Origin: JAIQFL01 sp035295745
Lineage (GTDB): Bacteria; Acidobacteriota; Terriglobia; Bryobacterales; Bryobacteraceae
Reading direction: 5' to 3'
Assembly (NCBI GenBank): GCA_035295745.1
Contig: DATGIL010000084.1
Coordinates: forward strand, 1-64,000
DNA length: 64,000 bases
Shown here: positions 1-9,700 of the stretch, in pieces
How the letters are laid out: each line of letters begins with the position of its first letter
Numbering within the stretch: the stretch's first letter is position 1
Translations under genes and position numbers: made by a program
The notes under the pieces: generated by a model
The model's input: only the letters and a program-made list of their open reading frames with translations
Told to the model about the DNA's origin: nothing
Databases searched by the model: none

Positions 1-106
1 TGGAACGTATAATACGCCGACACCGCTTTCAACAATTTCTAATGTAAGGGCCGAGCGACGAGATTTAAAAATCCCATTGAGGTCTGCTTTTCCTCTTGTT
101 TTGCCG

Positions 107-406
107 TTATCGCGCTCTCAACAATGGGATAAAGTCGAGCTTGACAATATGTGAATGAAACGGCTTCTTGCATGCGGGGCAAACTACCTGCGCGCCGGTG
201 ATTTGGTAGTCGCTCGGCGCAAAGCATTTCGGACAGAGCAGACGTACACTGAGCGTGCCCCTCGGCGGCGGTGGCGACGGGATTGTTGTAGGTGGTCGCG
301 GAGGTGGCGGTAAGGGCGGTGTTGGCGGATTTGCGGAGTTTGGTGCTCCACAATTGGCACAAAACCTACCAAGCTGCTGCTGTCCGCATTTCGAGCAAAG
401 GGTCAT
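107..406 (-). CDS. Small two-zinc-ribbon protein with proline-rich linker
   Basis: About 99 residues. The N-terminus carries a treble-clef/zinc-ribbon pattern (CSKCG then FCANCG, residues ~4-22), followed by a proline-rich stretch (~residues 28-52). A second Cys pair set (CPKC and CPAC) follows. Eight cysteines in four CxxC pairs suggest two bound zinc ions. The protein has no signal peptide and is presumably cytoplasmic. The ATG at 406 was chosen because the first ribbon starts right after it and GGAGG lies just upstream, although the spacing is only about one base. An upstream start near 499 remains possible. Function is unknown; such ribbons often occur in zinc-ribbon proteins with a short second domain. 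Confidence 0.6.
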   Translation of the reverse strand: MTLCSKCGQQQLGRFCANCGAPNSANPPTPPLPPPPRPPTTIPSPPPPRGTLSVRLLCPKCFAPSDYQITGAQVVCPACKKPFHSHIVKLDFIPLLRAR

Positions 407-751
407 TCCTCCGTCTACCACCTTGTCAGAATAGGGTCCGCGGCTCAAAAATAGACCGTTTACCTTTGTAAGCCTGCCATGGGTAAACCACGTCAACAAT
501 GGAACGGGGCGGGCGTCGACTGCCTATTCCGGCAGAACTCATTCTGCGACCAAATTGAACGGTTTCTCGATGCTATTGTCTTGAGCGGTCCGTACTACAA
601 TCTCACCAACCCGTAGATCCGAGGGGGAGAGCGAGAGCCGCGCGGCGCCTCGACGCAACGTTGCGTGGTGGCGACCCCGCACCGATTCCAGAAAGTTCCT
701 TCGGGCTAAAAAAGCTGTCGATTGGATCGAAGAGAATACTTGGAGCTTTCC
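407..751. other. Intergenic region between divergent genes
   Basis: This stretch of about 345 bases separates the minus-strand zinc-ribbon gene from the plus-strand metalloprotease gene and should hold both promoters. I see no convincing -35/-10 pair, repeat or RNA structure in it. Confidence 0.4.
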
Positions 752-2245
752 ATGAGGCTGCTTCGGATTTCAGGATTAGTCGCGCTGTTGTGGGCATCGA
801 GCGCTTCTGGTCAAGGGCCCATCCGTCTCCGCAACCGCGTAATCCAGCCTGATCACATCACCCGGTTCGCGAAAGCTCCTGCCGCCGGCGCGCACTATAT
901 CCTGCTATTCGGAGCCTTCCCCGGCCCTGCAATTCGCGCCGAACTGGCGCGGCGCCAGATTCGAATCCTGGGCTACGTCCCGGACTCGGCCCTGATGGTA
1001 TCGAGCCAAGGCCGCCCGAACCTGGATGGCCTTGGCGTGACGTGGTCCGGCCCTCTGGAGGCCGCAGACAAAATCAGCCCCGCCCTCGATGCCGCGCCAC
1101 CCGGCGCGTATCTCGTGATTTTTCAGCCGGATGTCGACATGGCGGTGATCCGCGCCTGGGTCCAGTCCTTAGGTTTCGAGATTCTGGAGAACCCGTATCT
1201 GCTGCCGGCCCAGTTGCTTCTCACCGGCGGCAGCAATGTCGCCGGGCTGGCAGATTCCGATCTCGTCGCCTATATCCTCCCTGCATCCGCCGACTTGATC
1301 GAGGGAAACCCCGTCATGGGGTGTGCCGGTCCGCTCACCGAGGCCGGTCCTTTGGGCGAGTACGTCGCGACCAGCAGCGGTTGGGCCGCGGATGCTGCCG
1401 GCAACATCTCCCTGCAGTACTATTTCCAATCTCTTACGAATCAGGTGGACCCCGCTATTGTGGAAGGCGAGATTCAGCGCGCCTTCGGCGAATGGCAGAA
1501 GTACGCCCAAATCACCTTGTCGCCGGCGGACCAGGCGACGGCGGCCCGCACGATCGTGATCCAGTTCGCTCATGGCGCGCACGGCGATGCTTATCCCTTT
1601 GATGGGCCTGGGGGAGTTCTGGCGCACACGTTCTACCCCAATCCGCCGAACTCGGAGCCGATCGCGGGCGACATGCATTTCGACGCGGACGAATCCTGGC
1701 ACGTGGGCACCAATACCGACATATTCTCGGTGGCGCTGCATGAGATGGGTCATGCTCTGGGCCTCGGACATTCGAGTAACCCCGGCGCGGTGATGTATCC
1801 TTACTACCGATTCTCGTCGGGACTTACAGACGACGATATCGCGGGGATTCGCGCGCTCTACGGAACTGCGGTTTCTTCCCCGTCCCCCACTCCGTCCCAA
1901 CCGCCTGTCCAGCCGCCGACGCCGCCCTCGCAACCTCCAACACAGCCTCCGTCCCAACCTCCGGTTACGGACACCACGCCGCCTTCTCTAACGATCACTT
2001 CGCCTGGCTCGACGATTACGTCCACCTCTGCGGCGACCGTGCAGATCGCCGGTAAGGCGAGCGACAACGTGGCTGTGACGTCAGTCAAGTGGACTACCTC
2101 CAATGGGGACTCCGGTACGGCATCCGGTACCACGGCATGGTCTGCACAGGTGCCCTTGCTGATTGGCAGCACTGCGGTTACGATCCGCGCATACGATGCC
2201 GCGGGCAACTCCGCATGGCGCTCCGTGACTATCGTCCGCCATTAG
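752..2245 (+). CDS. Secreted matrixin-like zinc metalloprotease with C-terminal Ig-like domain
   Basis: About 497 residues. The ATG at 752 opens a typical signal peptide (MRLLRISGLVALLWASSASG). The catalytic domain contains the extended zinc site HEMGHALGLGH (His330, Glu331, His334, His340) followed by a Met-turn (AVMYP), the signature of metzincins of the matrixin (peptidase M10A) type. A Pro/Ser/Thr-rich linker (~residues 370-410, repeated QPP) leads to a C-terminal Ig-like fold with the DNVAV..V.W.. pattern seen in bacterial surface proteins. The protein is probably secreted and may degrade extracellular protein. The ~280 residues before the zinc site match no family I can name and could include a propeptide; no cysteine-switch motif was recognised. 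Confidence 0.85.
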   Translation: MRLLRISGLVALLWASSASGQGPIRLRNRVIQPDHITRFAKAPAAGAHYILLFGAFPGPAIRAELARRQIRILGYVPDSALMVSSQGRPNLDGLGVTWSGPLEAADKISPALDAAPPGAYLVIFQPDVDMAVIRAWVQSLGFEILENPYLLPAQLLLTGGSNVAGLADSDLVAYILPASADLIEGNPVMGCAGPLTEAGPLGEYVATSSGWAADAAGNISLQYYFQSLTNQVDPAIVEGEIQRAFGEWQKYAQITLSPADQATAARTIVIQFAHGAHGDAYPFDGPGGVLAHTFYPNPPNSEPIAGDMHFDADESWHVGTNTDIFSVALHEMGHALGLGHSSNPGAVMYPYYRFSSGLTDDDIAGIRALYGTAVSSPSPTPSQPPVQPPTPPSQPPTQPPSQPPVTDTTPPSLTITSPGSTITSTSAATVQIAGKASDNVAVTSVKWTTSNGDSGTASGTTAWSAQVPLLIGSTAVTIRAYDAAGNSAWRSVTIVRH

Positions 2246-2449
2246 TTGCGAGAGGATTTCGTCTTAGCGCCCTACAGAATCTCGATCTTCAACCGATATA
2301 CCCATTAGTACATGGAACGCAAAACGGAAAAACAGGTCTTCAATCATAAGCTCCGGCATTCATGCAAGGCCGTTCCGGCTTGCGGCCGTGACCAATGGCG
2401 CGATTTGCTGCTGTTGGGGAGCAGAGAGACCGCCGAGCCCGAGTCTGCC

Positions 2450-3151
2450 ATGGCTTCGGGTTTCACGATCGATGAGACTGAACAGATCGTGTTCGCACTG
2501 GCTCTCGCGGTAGAACAACGCGACTTGCAAACCGGCGGGCATTGCGAACGCCTCGCCTTTATCGCCATGGCCATGGGAATCGCGATGGGATTAGCTCGCC
2601 ATCGAGTCATGGCCTTGTACCGCGGTGGCTATCTGCACGACGTAGGAAAGGTCGGCATCCCCGACTCGATTTTGTTCAAACCCGGTCCCTTGACTGCCGA
2701 GGAGTGGGTCACGATGCGAAGCCACACCACCCGCGGCGAAGAGATCTGCCGGCACATGAAATCCCTGACCCCCGTGCTGCCGATTATCCGCCATCACCAC
2801 GAGCGCTGGGATGGTTCCGGCTATCCGGACGGCCTGCGCGGCGAACAGATCCCACTACTGGCCCGCATTCTGCAGATTGCCGATATCTACGACGCGCTGG
2901 CCAACCCGCGTCCCTACAAACCCGCGTGCACGTCCGACCAGGCGCTCGACATCATCCATCGGGAGACCGACCGGGGCTGGCGCGATCCGCGCATCGTGAA
3001 GGTATTCTTGGAGCTACATGGCAAGGTGCTCTCGAAAATGACACGCGGCGTCACCCCGGAACGGGATGGCATCGATAGCATGCGAGTCTCTCTGGCGAAT
3101 CTGCAGCGCATGCTCTCGGCGGACGCCTTGTCGATTGTCAACGCCTCATAG
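2450..3151 (+). CDS. HD-GYP domain protein, probable cyclic-di-GMP phosphodiesterase
   Basis: About 233 residues and nearly all one HD-GYP domain. Visible family residues are the metal-binding HDxGK (YLHDVGKVGIPD), the HHERWDGSGYP motif with the GYP triplet, and the GxxIP turn followed by RILQIADIYDAL. All are intact, so it is predicted to hydrolyse c-di-GMP in the cytoplasm. Unusually there is no N-terminal receiver or sensor domain. An in-frame ATG at 2312 would add 46 residues that look non-domain-like. I chose 2450 because it immediately precedes the domain, but neither start has a strong ribosome binding site. Confidence 0.85.
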   Translation: MASGFTIDETEQIVFALALAVEQRDLQTGGHCERLAFIAMAMGIAMGLARHRVMALYRGGYLHDVGKVGIPDSILFKPGPLTAEEWVTMRSHTTRGEEICRHMKSLTPVLPIIRHHHERWDGSGYPDGLRGEQIPLLARILQIADIYDALANPRPYKPACTSDQALDIIHRETDRGWRDPRIVKVFLELHGKVLSKMTRGVTPERDGIDSMRVSLANLQRMLSADALSIVNAS

Positions 3152-3197
3152 GGGTTCACGCCGCCAGTGCCGGCATGGTATTTTGTAACTCACCGGC

Positions 3198-3827
3198 ATG
3201 AATCGCGTAGTACTGGGCGCTCGCGTACACTCCGGATGGGCTGCCATAGTCGCCGTTTCCGGTGACCCCGTCTCGCCTCAAGTCGTCGATCGACGCCGCA
3301 TCAATATCGTAGATTCCGCCGTCATCGGCGCCAGTCAGCCCTATCATTTTGCCGAGAACCTGCAACTTTCTGACGCGGAACCGTATCTGAACAATTGCGT
3401 GACTGTGTGCGAACGTATCGCTGTGACTGCTATCGGTGCAGTCCAGCAAGAATTGCGAACAACCGATCATCGCGTGGAAGCGTGTGCCATCGTATTAGCG
3501 GCCGGCCGCCCCCTGCCCGACCTCGCAGGGATCCTGGCGTCGCACGCGTTGATTCACACCGCCGAAGGAGAATTCTTCCGGCAAGTCATTCGCAAGGCCT
3601 GCGAGACACTAGCTATCGCGGTGACCGGTATCCGCGAACGCGACCTCGACGCCCGAGCCGCCTCACTTTTCGGCAAAAACAAATCACGCGTCGACCGGAA
3701 GATCGCAGAGCAGGGCCGCATTTTGGGCCCTCCGTGGACGCAGGATCAGAAACTCGCAACGCTCGCGGCCACTCTCGTATTGGCCGATCTTTGTGGACAT
3801 CCGTACAGCAAAGGCCCCGCCTCTTAG
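3198..3827 (+). CDS. Conserved-looking protein of unknown function
   Basis: 209 residues with no signal peptide and no clear membrane segment. I do not recognise the family. The reading frame looks coding, and it is spaced 25 bases ahead of egtB on the same strand. The N-terminus (VVLGARVHSGWAAIVAVSG) resembles the first strand-turn of an RNase H/actin-like fold, but no metal-binding set is evident. The C-terminal third is rich in Arg/Lys (RDLDARAASLFGKNKSRVDR) and could bind nucleic acid. It may be cotranscribed with egtB, since nothing resembling a terminator separates them. Confidence 0.6.
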   Translation: MNRVVLGARVHSGWAAIVAVSGDPVSPQVVDRRRINIVDSAVIGASQPYHFAENLQLSDAEPYLNNCVTVCERIAVTAIGAVQQELRTTDHRVEACAIVLAAGRPLPDLAGILASHALIHTAEGEFFRQVIRKACETLAIAVTGIRERDLDARAASLFGKNKSRVDRKIAEQGRILGPPWTQDQKLATLAATLVLADLCGHPYSKGPAS

Positions 3828-3851
3828 GTAGACTGAAAGGACGTTTTTTCT

Positions 3852-5015
3852 ATGCGGACGCAAACCGAACTGGCGAGCGCGCTCTCAGCGGCGCGCGAGC
3901 AGACGGACGAGTTGTTCCGGCTCATTCGTCCCAATTCTCTCTACGAGCGGCCCATTCCGGAACGTCATCGCATTGTATTTTATCTGGGGCATCTCGAGGC
4001 CTTCGACTGGAACCTGATCGGCCGCTATGCTCTCGACATCCGTTCCTTTCAACCCGAATTCGACCGTCTTTTCGCGTTCGGTATCGATCCGCCTCCCGGA
4101 CAACTCCCGTGCGATCAGCCTTCGGACTGGCCGTCTCTCGCCGAAGTCGAGCGTTACAATCTGCGCACTCGCGACGAGATCGATGATCTGATTTCGGAAG
4201 TGCCAGAGCAGTTGTGTCATGTAGCCATCGAACATCGCCTGATGCACGCCGAGACCTTTGCATACATCATGCACAATCTGTCTTACGCACAGAAGTTCGG
4301 GCAGCCGTCAGCGCACGCTGAGGCGGCGGGGCGTCCTTTATCGCGCTGGATCGATGTCCCAGGTGGTTCCGCGAAACTCGGCCGTGAGGCCAACGACGGC
4401 TTCGGCTGGGACAACGAATTCTACGCTCACACCGTCGACGTGCCGCCTTTCTCGATCGCCAAGTACAAGGTCACTAACGGCGACTACCTGGAGTTCGTAA
4501 AGAGTGGTGCCGAACCACCATTTTTCTGGGTGGAGCGCGATGGGCGCTGGTTTTATCGGGGTATGTTCGCCGAGACGCCTCTGCCGCTAGATTGCCCGGT
4601 CTACGTGACGTGGCAGCAGGCCGACGGGTATGCGAAATGGCGCGGCGCCAAACTGCCTACTGAAGCGCAATTTCATCGTGCGGCCGGCGATCCGCCTGCT
4701 TCCGGTAACTTCGGTTTTCGTCACTGGGATCCCATTCCCGTCACCGCGCAGGAAAACCCTGCAAATGCGGACTGCCCTCAACAGATGTATGGCAACGGAT
4801 GGGAGTGGACTTCCACGGTCTTCGCGCCGTTCCCAGGTTTTGAACCGTTCCCGTTCTACACCAACTACTCGGCGCCTTTTTTCGATGGCGACCACTATGT
4901 TTTAAAAGGGGCGTCTCCACAAACCGCCTCCTGTTTCTTGCGGCCATCGTTCCGCAATTGGTTCCGACCGGAATATCCATATCTATACTCCACGTTCCGA
5001 CTGGTTGAATCATAA
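3852..5015 (+). CDS. egtB: EgtB-type ergothioneine sulfoxide synthase
   Basis: 387 residues. The N-terminal DinB_2-like domain carries the iron-binding facial triad: His47 in YLGHLEAFDW, then His128 and His132 in the HRLMHAE segment (HxxxH followed by E). The C-terminal half is a formylglycine-generating-enzyme/sulfatase-modifying fold (KYKVTNGDYLEFV, VYVTWQQADGYAKWRGAKLPTEAQ, GNGWEWT, LKGASPQTASCFLRPSFRNW). The family couples hercynine to a thiol donor using O2 and Fe(II). The next gene makes hercynine, and no egtA or egtC is nearby. A cysteine-using version of the pathway, as described for acidobacterial-type EgtB, is therefore likely but is inference. Its stop overlaps the egtD start by one base (TAATG). 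Confidence 0.85.
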   Translation: MRTQTELASALSAAREQTDELFRLIRPNSLYERPIPERHRIVFYLGHLEAFDWNLIGRYALDIRSFQPEFDRLFAFGIDPPPGQLPCDQPSDWPSLAEVERYNLRTRDEIDDLISEVPEQLCHVAIEHRLMHAETFAYIMHNLSYAQKFGQPSAHAEAAGRPLSRWIDVPGGSAKLGREANDGFGWDNEFYAHTVDVPPFSIAKYKVTNGDYLEFVKSGAEPPFFWVERDGRWFYRGMFAETPLPLDCPVYVTWQQADGYAKWRGAKLPTEAQFHRAAGDPPASGNFGFRHWDPIPVTAQENPANADCPQQMYGNGWEWTSTVFAPFPGFEPFPFYTNYSAPFFDGDHYVLKGASPQTASCFLRPSFRNWFRPEYPYLYSTFRLVES

Positions 5016-5965
5016 TGTACGCGCCCACTCTCGACAATGAGTTCGCGCGCGAAGTGCGCGCGGGCCTGCTACGCTCCGATCAGAAAACTTTGCCGTGCCG
5101 CTTTCTGTACGACGAAGTCGGGTCGGCGCTCTTCGAGGCAATTACCTACTTGCCGGAATATGGTCTCACGCGCGCCGACGCGCGAGTGATCGAAGCTCAC
5201 GCCGAGGACCTCGTCGACTGCCTCCCGCCGAACGTCCTGGTGGCCGAATTGGGCAGCGGCAGCGGGCGAAAGACCCGTACGATTCTCGAGCGCCTCGGGC
5301 AGCGGCAAAATGTCCGGTACCTGCCCATTGACCTCTCCTTCACCGCGCTCGAGAAGTGCGCGCAAGATCTGAGCGTGTGCGCCGCGGTCTTCCCGGTCGA
5401 AGGCACTTATCTCGATGGCTTGCGCGAAGTGGTGGCGCGGCGCGAGCCCGGCCAGACGCTGCTGCTGCTCTTCCTCGGAAGCACCATCGGGAATTTCGAG
5501 CCGGATGCCGCGATCAATCTCCTGTACGACGTACGTCAACTTTTGCAGCCCGGCGACGCCCTGCTGCTCGGCACCGATCTCGTCAAACCCATCGAGCAAC
5601 TGCAACTGGCCTATGACGATCCCACCGGTGTGACCGCCGCCTTCAATTTGAACCTGCTGGCGCGCATCAACCGTGAACTTTGCGCCGATTTCCGGGTGCG
5701 CCAGTTCGAGCATGTGATCCGCTACGACTCCACTTTGCAGCGCATTGAAATGCACCTCCGTTCGCGGATCGCGCAGACGGTCCGCGTGGATGCCGCCCGC
5801 GTGACCGTGGAATTTCGCGCGCATGAAACCATCTTCACAGAGGCGTGCCATAAATTCCGTCCCGAGCAGATTTGTGCGATGGGGCGTGCCGCGGGCTTCC
5901 GTCTCGCCGCCCAGTGGATCGATCCGCAGTGGCCGTTCGCCGAGAGCCTGCTGAACGCGGTCTGA
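5015..5965 (+). CDS. egtD: L-histidine N-alpha-methyltransferase (EgtD)
   Basis: 316 residues, the family's normal length (~320). It transfers three methyl groups from SAM to the alpha-amino group of histidine, giving hercynine. Signature segments are all present: FLYDEVGSALFEAIT..PEYGLTR near the N-terminus, the SAM-binding loop ELGSGSGRKTR, FLGSTIGNF, the substrate-site region DDPTGVTAAFNLNLLARIN, and KFRPEQICAM near the C-terminus. Translational coupling to egtB through a TAATG junction supports joint production. Cytoplasmic. Confidence 0.92.
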   Translation: MYAPTLDNEFAREVRAGLLRSDQKTLPCRFLYDEVGSALFEAITYLPEYGLTRADARVIEAHAEDLVDCLPPNVLVAELGSGSGRKTRTILERLGQRQNVRYLPIDLSFTALEKCAQDLSVCAAVFPVEGTYLDGLREVVARREPGQTLLLLFLGSTIGNFEPDAAINLLYDVRQLLQPGDALLLGTDLVKPIEQLQLAYDDPTGVTAAFNLNLLARINRELCADFRVRQFEHVIRYDSTLQRIEMHLRSRIAQTVRVDAARVTVEFRAHETIFTEACHKFRPEQICAMGRAAGFRLAAQWIDPQWPFAESLLNAV

Positions 5966-5971
5966 CACGGC

Positions 5972-6427
5972 ATGGACACCTCAGGCCTAGAAGTCAGGCA
6001 GGGGACCGCGGGGGATTTGGAACTGCTGGTTCCGCTCTTTGACGCGTATCGACAGTTCTACCGCCAGCCCAGCGATCCCGAGCGGGCGCGCCGCTTCCTG
6101 TCGGAGCATTTCGAACATCGCAGCTCCGTGATCTTCCTCGCGTTCCAAAGCGGCGTAGCTATCGGCTTCACCCAACTGTACCCGAGCTTCTCGTCTCTCT
6201 CGATGGCTCGGACTTTCATCCTGAACGACCTGTTCGTCTCGCCGGAGGCGCGCCGGAGCGGAACCGGCGAGGCGCTGCTCACCGCCGCCGCGAACTACGC
6301 CCGCCAGTCTGGAGCCGTGCGCCTCACGCTTTCCACCGAACTTACCAACACCACCGCCCAATCTCTGTACGAGAAGGCGGGTTGGAAGCGCGACACCGCC
6401 TTCTACGTTTACCAACTGACCCTCTGA
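5972..6427 (+). CDS. GNAT-family N-acetyltransferase
   Basis: 151 residues, starting 6 bases after egtD and so probably in the same operon. It shows the GNAT core: strand and turn AFQSGVAIGFTQLYPSFSS, the beta4/acetyl-CoA loop LFVSPEARRSGTGEALL (Q/RxxGxG/A-like RRSGTG), and the late motif NTTAQSLYEKAGW. The substrate is unknown. Its position suggests a link to ergothioneine or small-molecule metabolism, but no sequence feature proves this. Confidence 0.85.
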   Translation: MDTSGLEVRQGTAGDLELLVPLFDAYRQFYRQPSDPERARRFLSEHFEHRSSVIFLAFQSGVAIGFTQLYPSFSSLSMARTFILNDLFVSPEARRSGTGEALLTAAANYARQSGAVRLTLSTELTNTTAQSLYEKAGWKRDTAFYVYQLTL

Positions 6428-6767
6428 TCCGCGCTGAGAGCCACCATCCTTCTCCAACGCCGGTCCGCGAGCGATTCCGCGCGGGGTTTACATCGACTCG
6501 CAGAGTTCCTCTGCAAATCCGGCCCGACTGGCCCTTACGGATCTCGCGATCTTGGAATTCGGTGGCCGGTAAGTGCGGAAACCGCGGTCAACCCCGACAC
6601 CTCGCCGCAAGCCGTCCGATTACCTCCGCCGTCTCCGCGCTCTGCCGCCTTTTCTTCTTTCCTCCGCCCTAATCTCGGCGCCTCTGCGTCTCGACGATAA
6701 ATCCACCGTCCCTTCCGACCGGCCATCCCAAAGCGCCAGCCCTCCGACTCGGCATCGCTCCGCCAAC
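6428..6767. other. Intergenic region between convergent genes, with GAGACGCAGAGG-like low-complexity stretch
   Basis: About 340 bases between two convergent genes. On the minus strand, bases ~6610-6715 read as purine-rich low-complexity sequence (pieces such as CGAGACGCAGAGGCGCCGAG). It resembles degenerate dispersed repeats I have met in environmental bacterial genomes. No terminator hairpin is obvious. Confidence 0.3.
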
Positions 6768-9700
6768 TCAGCGTCCTCCCGCAATCGGCAAACTCGCCGC
6801 TTTCGAACTCGCCCCTCCCACCGTCAGCACCACAGGCTGATCACCCGCCGGCAAGCCCGAAGGCACTGTGATGTTGATCTGATATTCCGCGGGGTATCCC
6901 GCCAACCCGCAGTACGATACCGTCGCATTCTGTCCGCCCACCGTTACCGTGCAAGGCGTCTTCGTACTGGGCAGCGGATTGAACGTCGCCGCCGCTCCGC
7001 TGGCCGGCTGATTGTTTACCGGACCCAAACCATTGCCATACAGTTGCACCGAATCTCCCGCGTGCACCGGATTCGATTCGGACACGGCTGCCGGATTCGC
7101 AGTATAGGTCGTGGCGTCCACGGCCGCCACCATGCCGTTGCTTTGGAACAACTGCGGCGCAAACGCTGCCAGCGGAATCGTAAAGACGTTACTGTCCGCG
7201 ACTCCATCCACCGTGACCTTCAGTAATGCCGAGCTCGCACCCTGCAATTCCCACGGCACCATCACATTGAGCTGCGTACCGGCCTGCCCGACGAACGTAA
7301 AGTACCCGGGGAAGCCGTTGTAATGCGCAGGCGTACCATCGTAAGCACCCGGCACATCGAAGCTCACCGTCACCCCATCCAGATTCATCGGATACGGCAG
7401 AAACGCGGGAGCATCGCCGCCCAGCAGCGTATCATTGCCCGCCGATCCCGCACTCACCAGATTCGTTCCATAAATCGAGATGTACGAACCGGCGGCAATC
7501 TGCGAACTGCCCGTCGCCGCCTCGCTAACCGCAGTTACCTTGGGAACACCGATCACAAAGCCGTCGAACAAAACTGACATACCAGCGGCGCTCGCCGTCA
7601 CCGTGGGAGATCCCGTGGACGCTCCCCCAAACACTTCCGCCCACGCCATTCCATACGCGTCCGTATTGCATGTCACAGCGCTGCCACTGCTATCCGGCGA
7701 GCACCCCGGATGCCCGCCGACGCTCTTCAACGCAGCGCCATTACGCGGCGCAACTGCAAACGACACCGGCGCATTCGCCACCGGCGCGCCAGACGCGTCA
7801 ATCAGCCTGACCTGCAACGCGCCGCCATCGCCATTCACCACCGTTTCGAACGAGCCTTCGGCAAACGGCGCGATCTGTCCAAACTGAATGCCTTGCATAT
7901 CGTTCGCCACGCCGCTCGGCACCAGCATCGCGTAGGGCACGCGAAGCGGCACCGCGCCTCCGGTAATCGTAACCATACCGGTATACTCATCGGCCGGAGG
8001 AACCGTGCCCGAGATCGTCACCGTGAACACCGCCGCTGTCCCTCCAAGAATCGTGACTTTCGCCGGTCCCACGGTGATCCTCGCGCCCGTCGCTGTCGTG
8101 CCGAACACGTCCCGTGGCACGCTGACCGCCGAAGTAATGGAGACCGGCGCGGTCCCCGGATTCGTCACGACAATCTGGCCCGACACCGGCAGCTTGCGAA
8201 CCGCACCGAAGGAGATGGACACGGGATTCGTATGATCGGTAGTCAGCGCCTGGGCCACCAGCGTGCTCTTGGAGGCAGCGCCCACGTCCAGCCGCCCGGC
8301 TCCCACATTCAAAGCGTCTACATCGTCGCCATAATTGTCACCCATCGTGGCCGTGTCCTCTGACGCTGTATTCATCAGCAGCGCTTTGATGTGAGCTGCC
8401 GGATAGCCCGGATGCAATTGCATAAGCAGCGCAGCCGCACCCGCCACCAGCGGCGCCGAAAAGCTGGTGCCCGAGGCCGCAATGTACCCGTTCGCGCTAT
8501 ACATCGCGCTCGACTGGTCGAAACTCTGGGTGGCCATGTAGAGCCCGTTCGGGCCGTAGAACAGGAAATCTTCCAGCCCCACACCATCGGCATAGGTCGT
8601 GGGGCCGTCATCCACGTCCGCGCCGCCCGTGGCTACGATGTCGGGCTTCAGGGCCAGCGACCCTGGAACAGGCCCGGGCGATGAAAATCCGAGCAACTGA
8701 TTCGCCGCCAACGGTGGCTGGAACCCCGGGGAATACAACGACGCAGCCTGTTGATTGTAGGTCACCAGCAGTGCCTCCGCGCCCGCCGGGTCCATCGTCA
8801 CCGAACTGCTGGGATGCGCATCCACATAGCTCTTCAAGTTCTGCCCGTCGCTTTGCGACAGCATGACGATGGGCCCGAACAGCGGCACGTTTCCCGCGGC
8901 ATCCTGCGTTTCCACGGGGACCGCCGCGCCCGCGCTCATATAAAAGATAATGCCCAACGCTCCGGCATTGGCCGCGTTCGCTGCCTTTGCGTTGAAGCTG
9001 CACTTGCCCTGCTGAATGATCGCGATTGCGTTGTACAGGGCGAACGAAGGCAGCGCCGCGCACGCAAATCCGTCGTTGCCTGCCTGTGCCGCGTCCACTA
9101 CCGGGAAGTTCCATGCTCCCGAGAAGTCTCCCGCGGCGATATCGGCCGAATAAGCATCGCTCATCTGCGCCGCGAGATGCTGTAGTGACGAGGGCGCTCC
9201 CATTACGCTGACGCTCGGCTGCATCACGTGCAAATTCATGGTGGCGCCGACGGCAATCACCGAGGGCGCCGTCGCGGGCGAGCTGATGAGTTGGTAGCCG
9301 GTCTGGCCGGTGTTAAAGAAGTCGTATCCGTTCTCGCCATCGTCCCCAGCGGCCACCGTGATCAGCGTTCCCAGTTGCGCCGCCATTTCGAAACTGTAGG
9401 CGAGAAAATCGCAAGGCACCCCTGGAGCCTGCCCGCAGACGGAGCCGGTATCGAGTGGGCCGTAGGTCGCGATCACTCCCGCCGACACGTTGACGATCTG
9501 CATTCCGTCGTTGACCGCGTCCTCAAGCGCCTGCACATAGACGTGCTCAAAGCTCTGACCCGCACCCCCCGGCATCCCTGGCGAACTCTCCACGCGATAG
9601 TTCCCGAGCCACGCTTTGGGCGCCATGCCGGAGAAGGGAACGGCAGGCCCGCTTACCAGATTTCCCGCGATCACCGACGCAATTGCGGTTCCTTCGCCCG

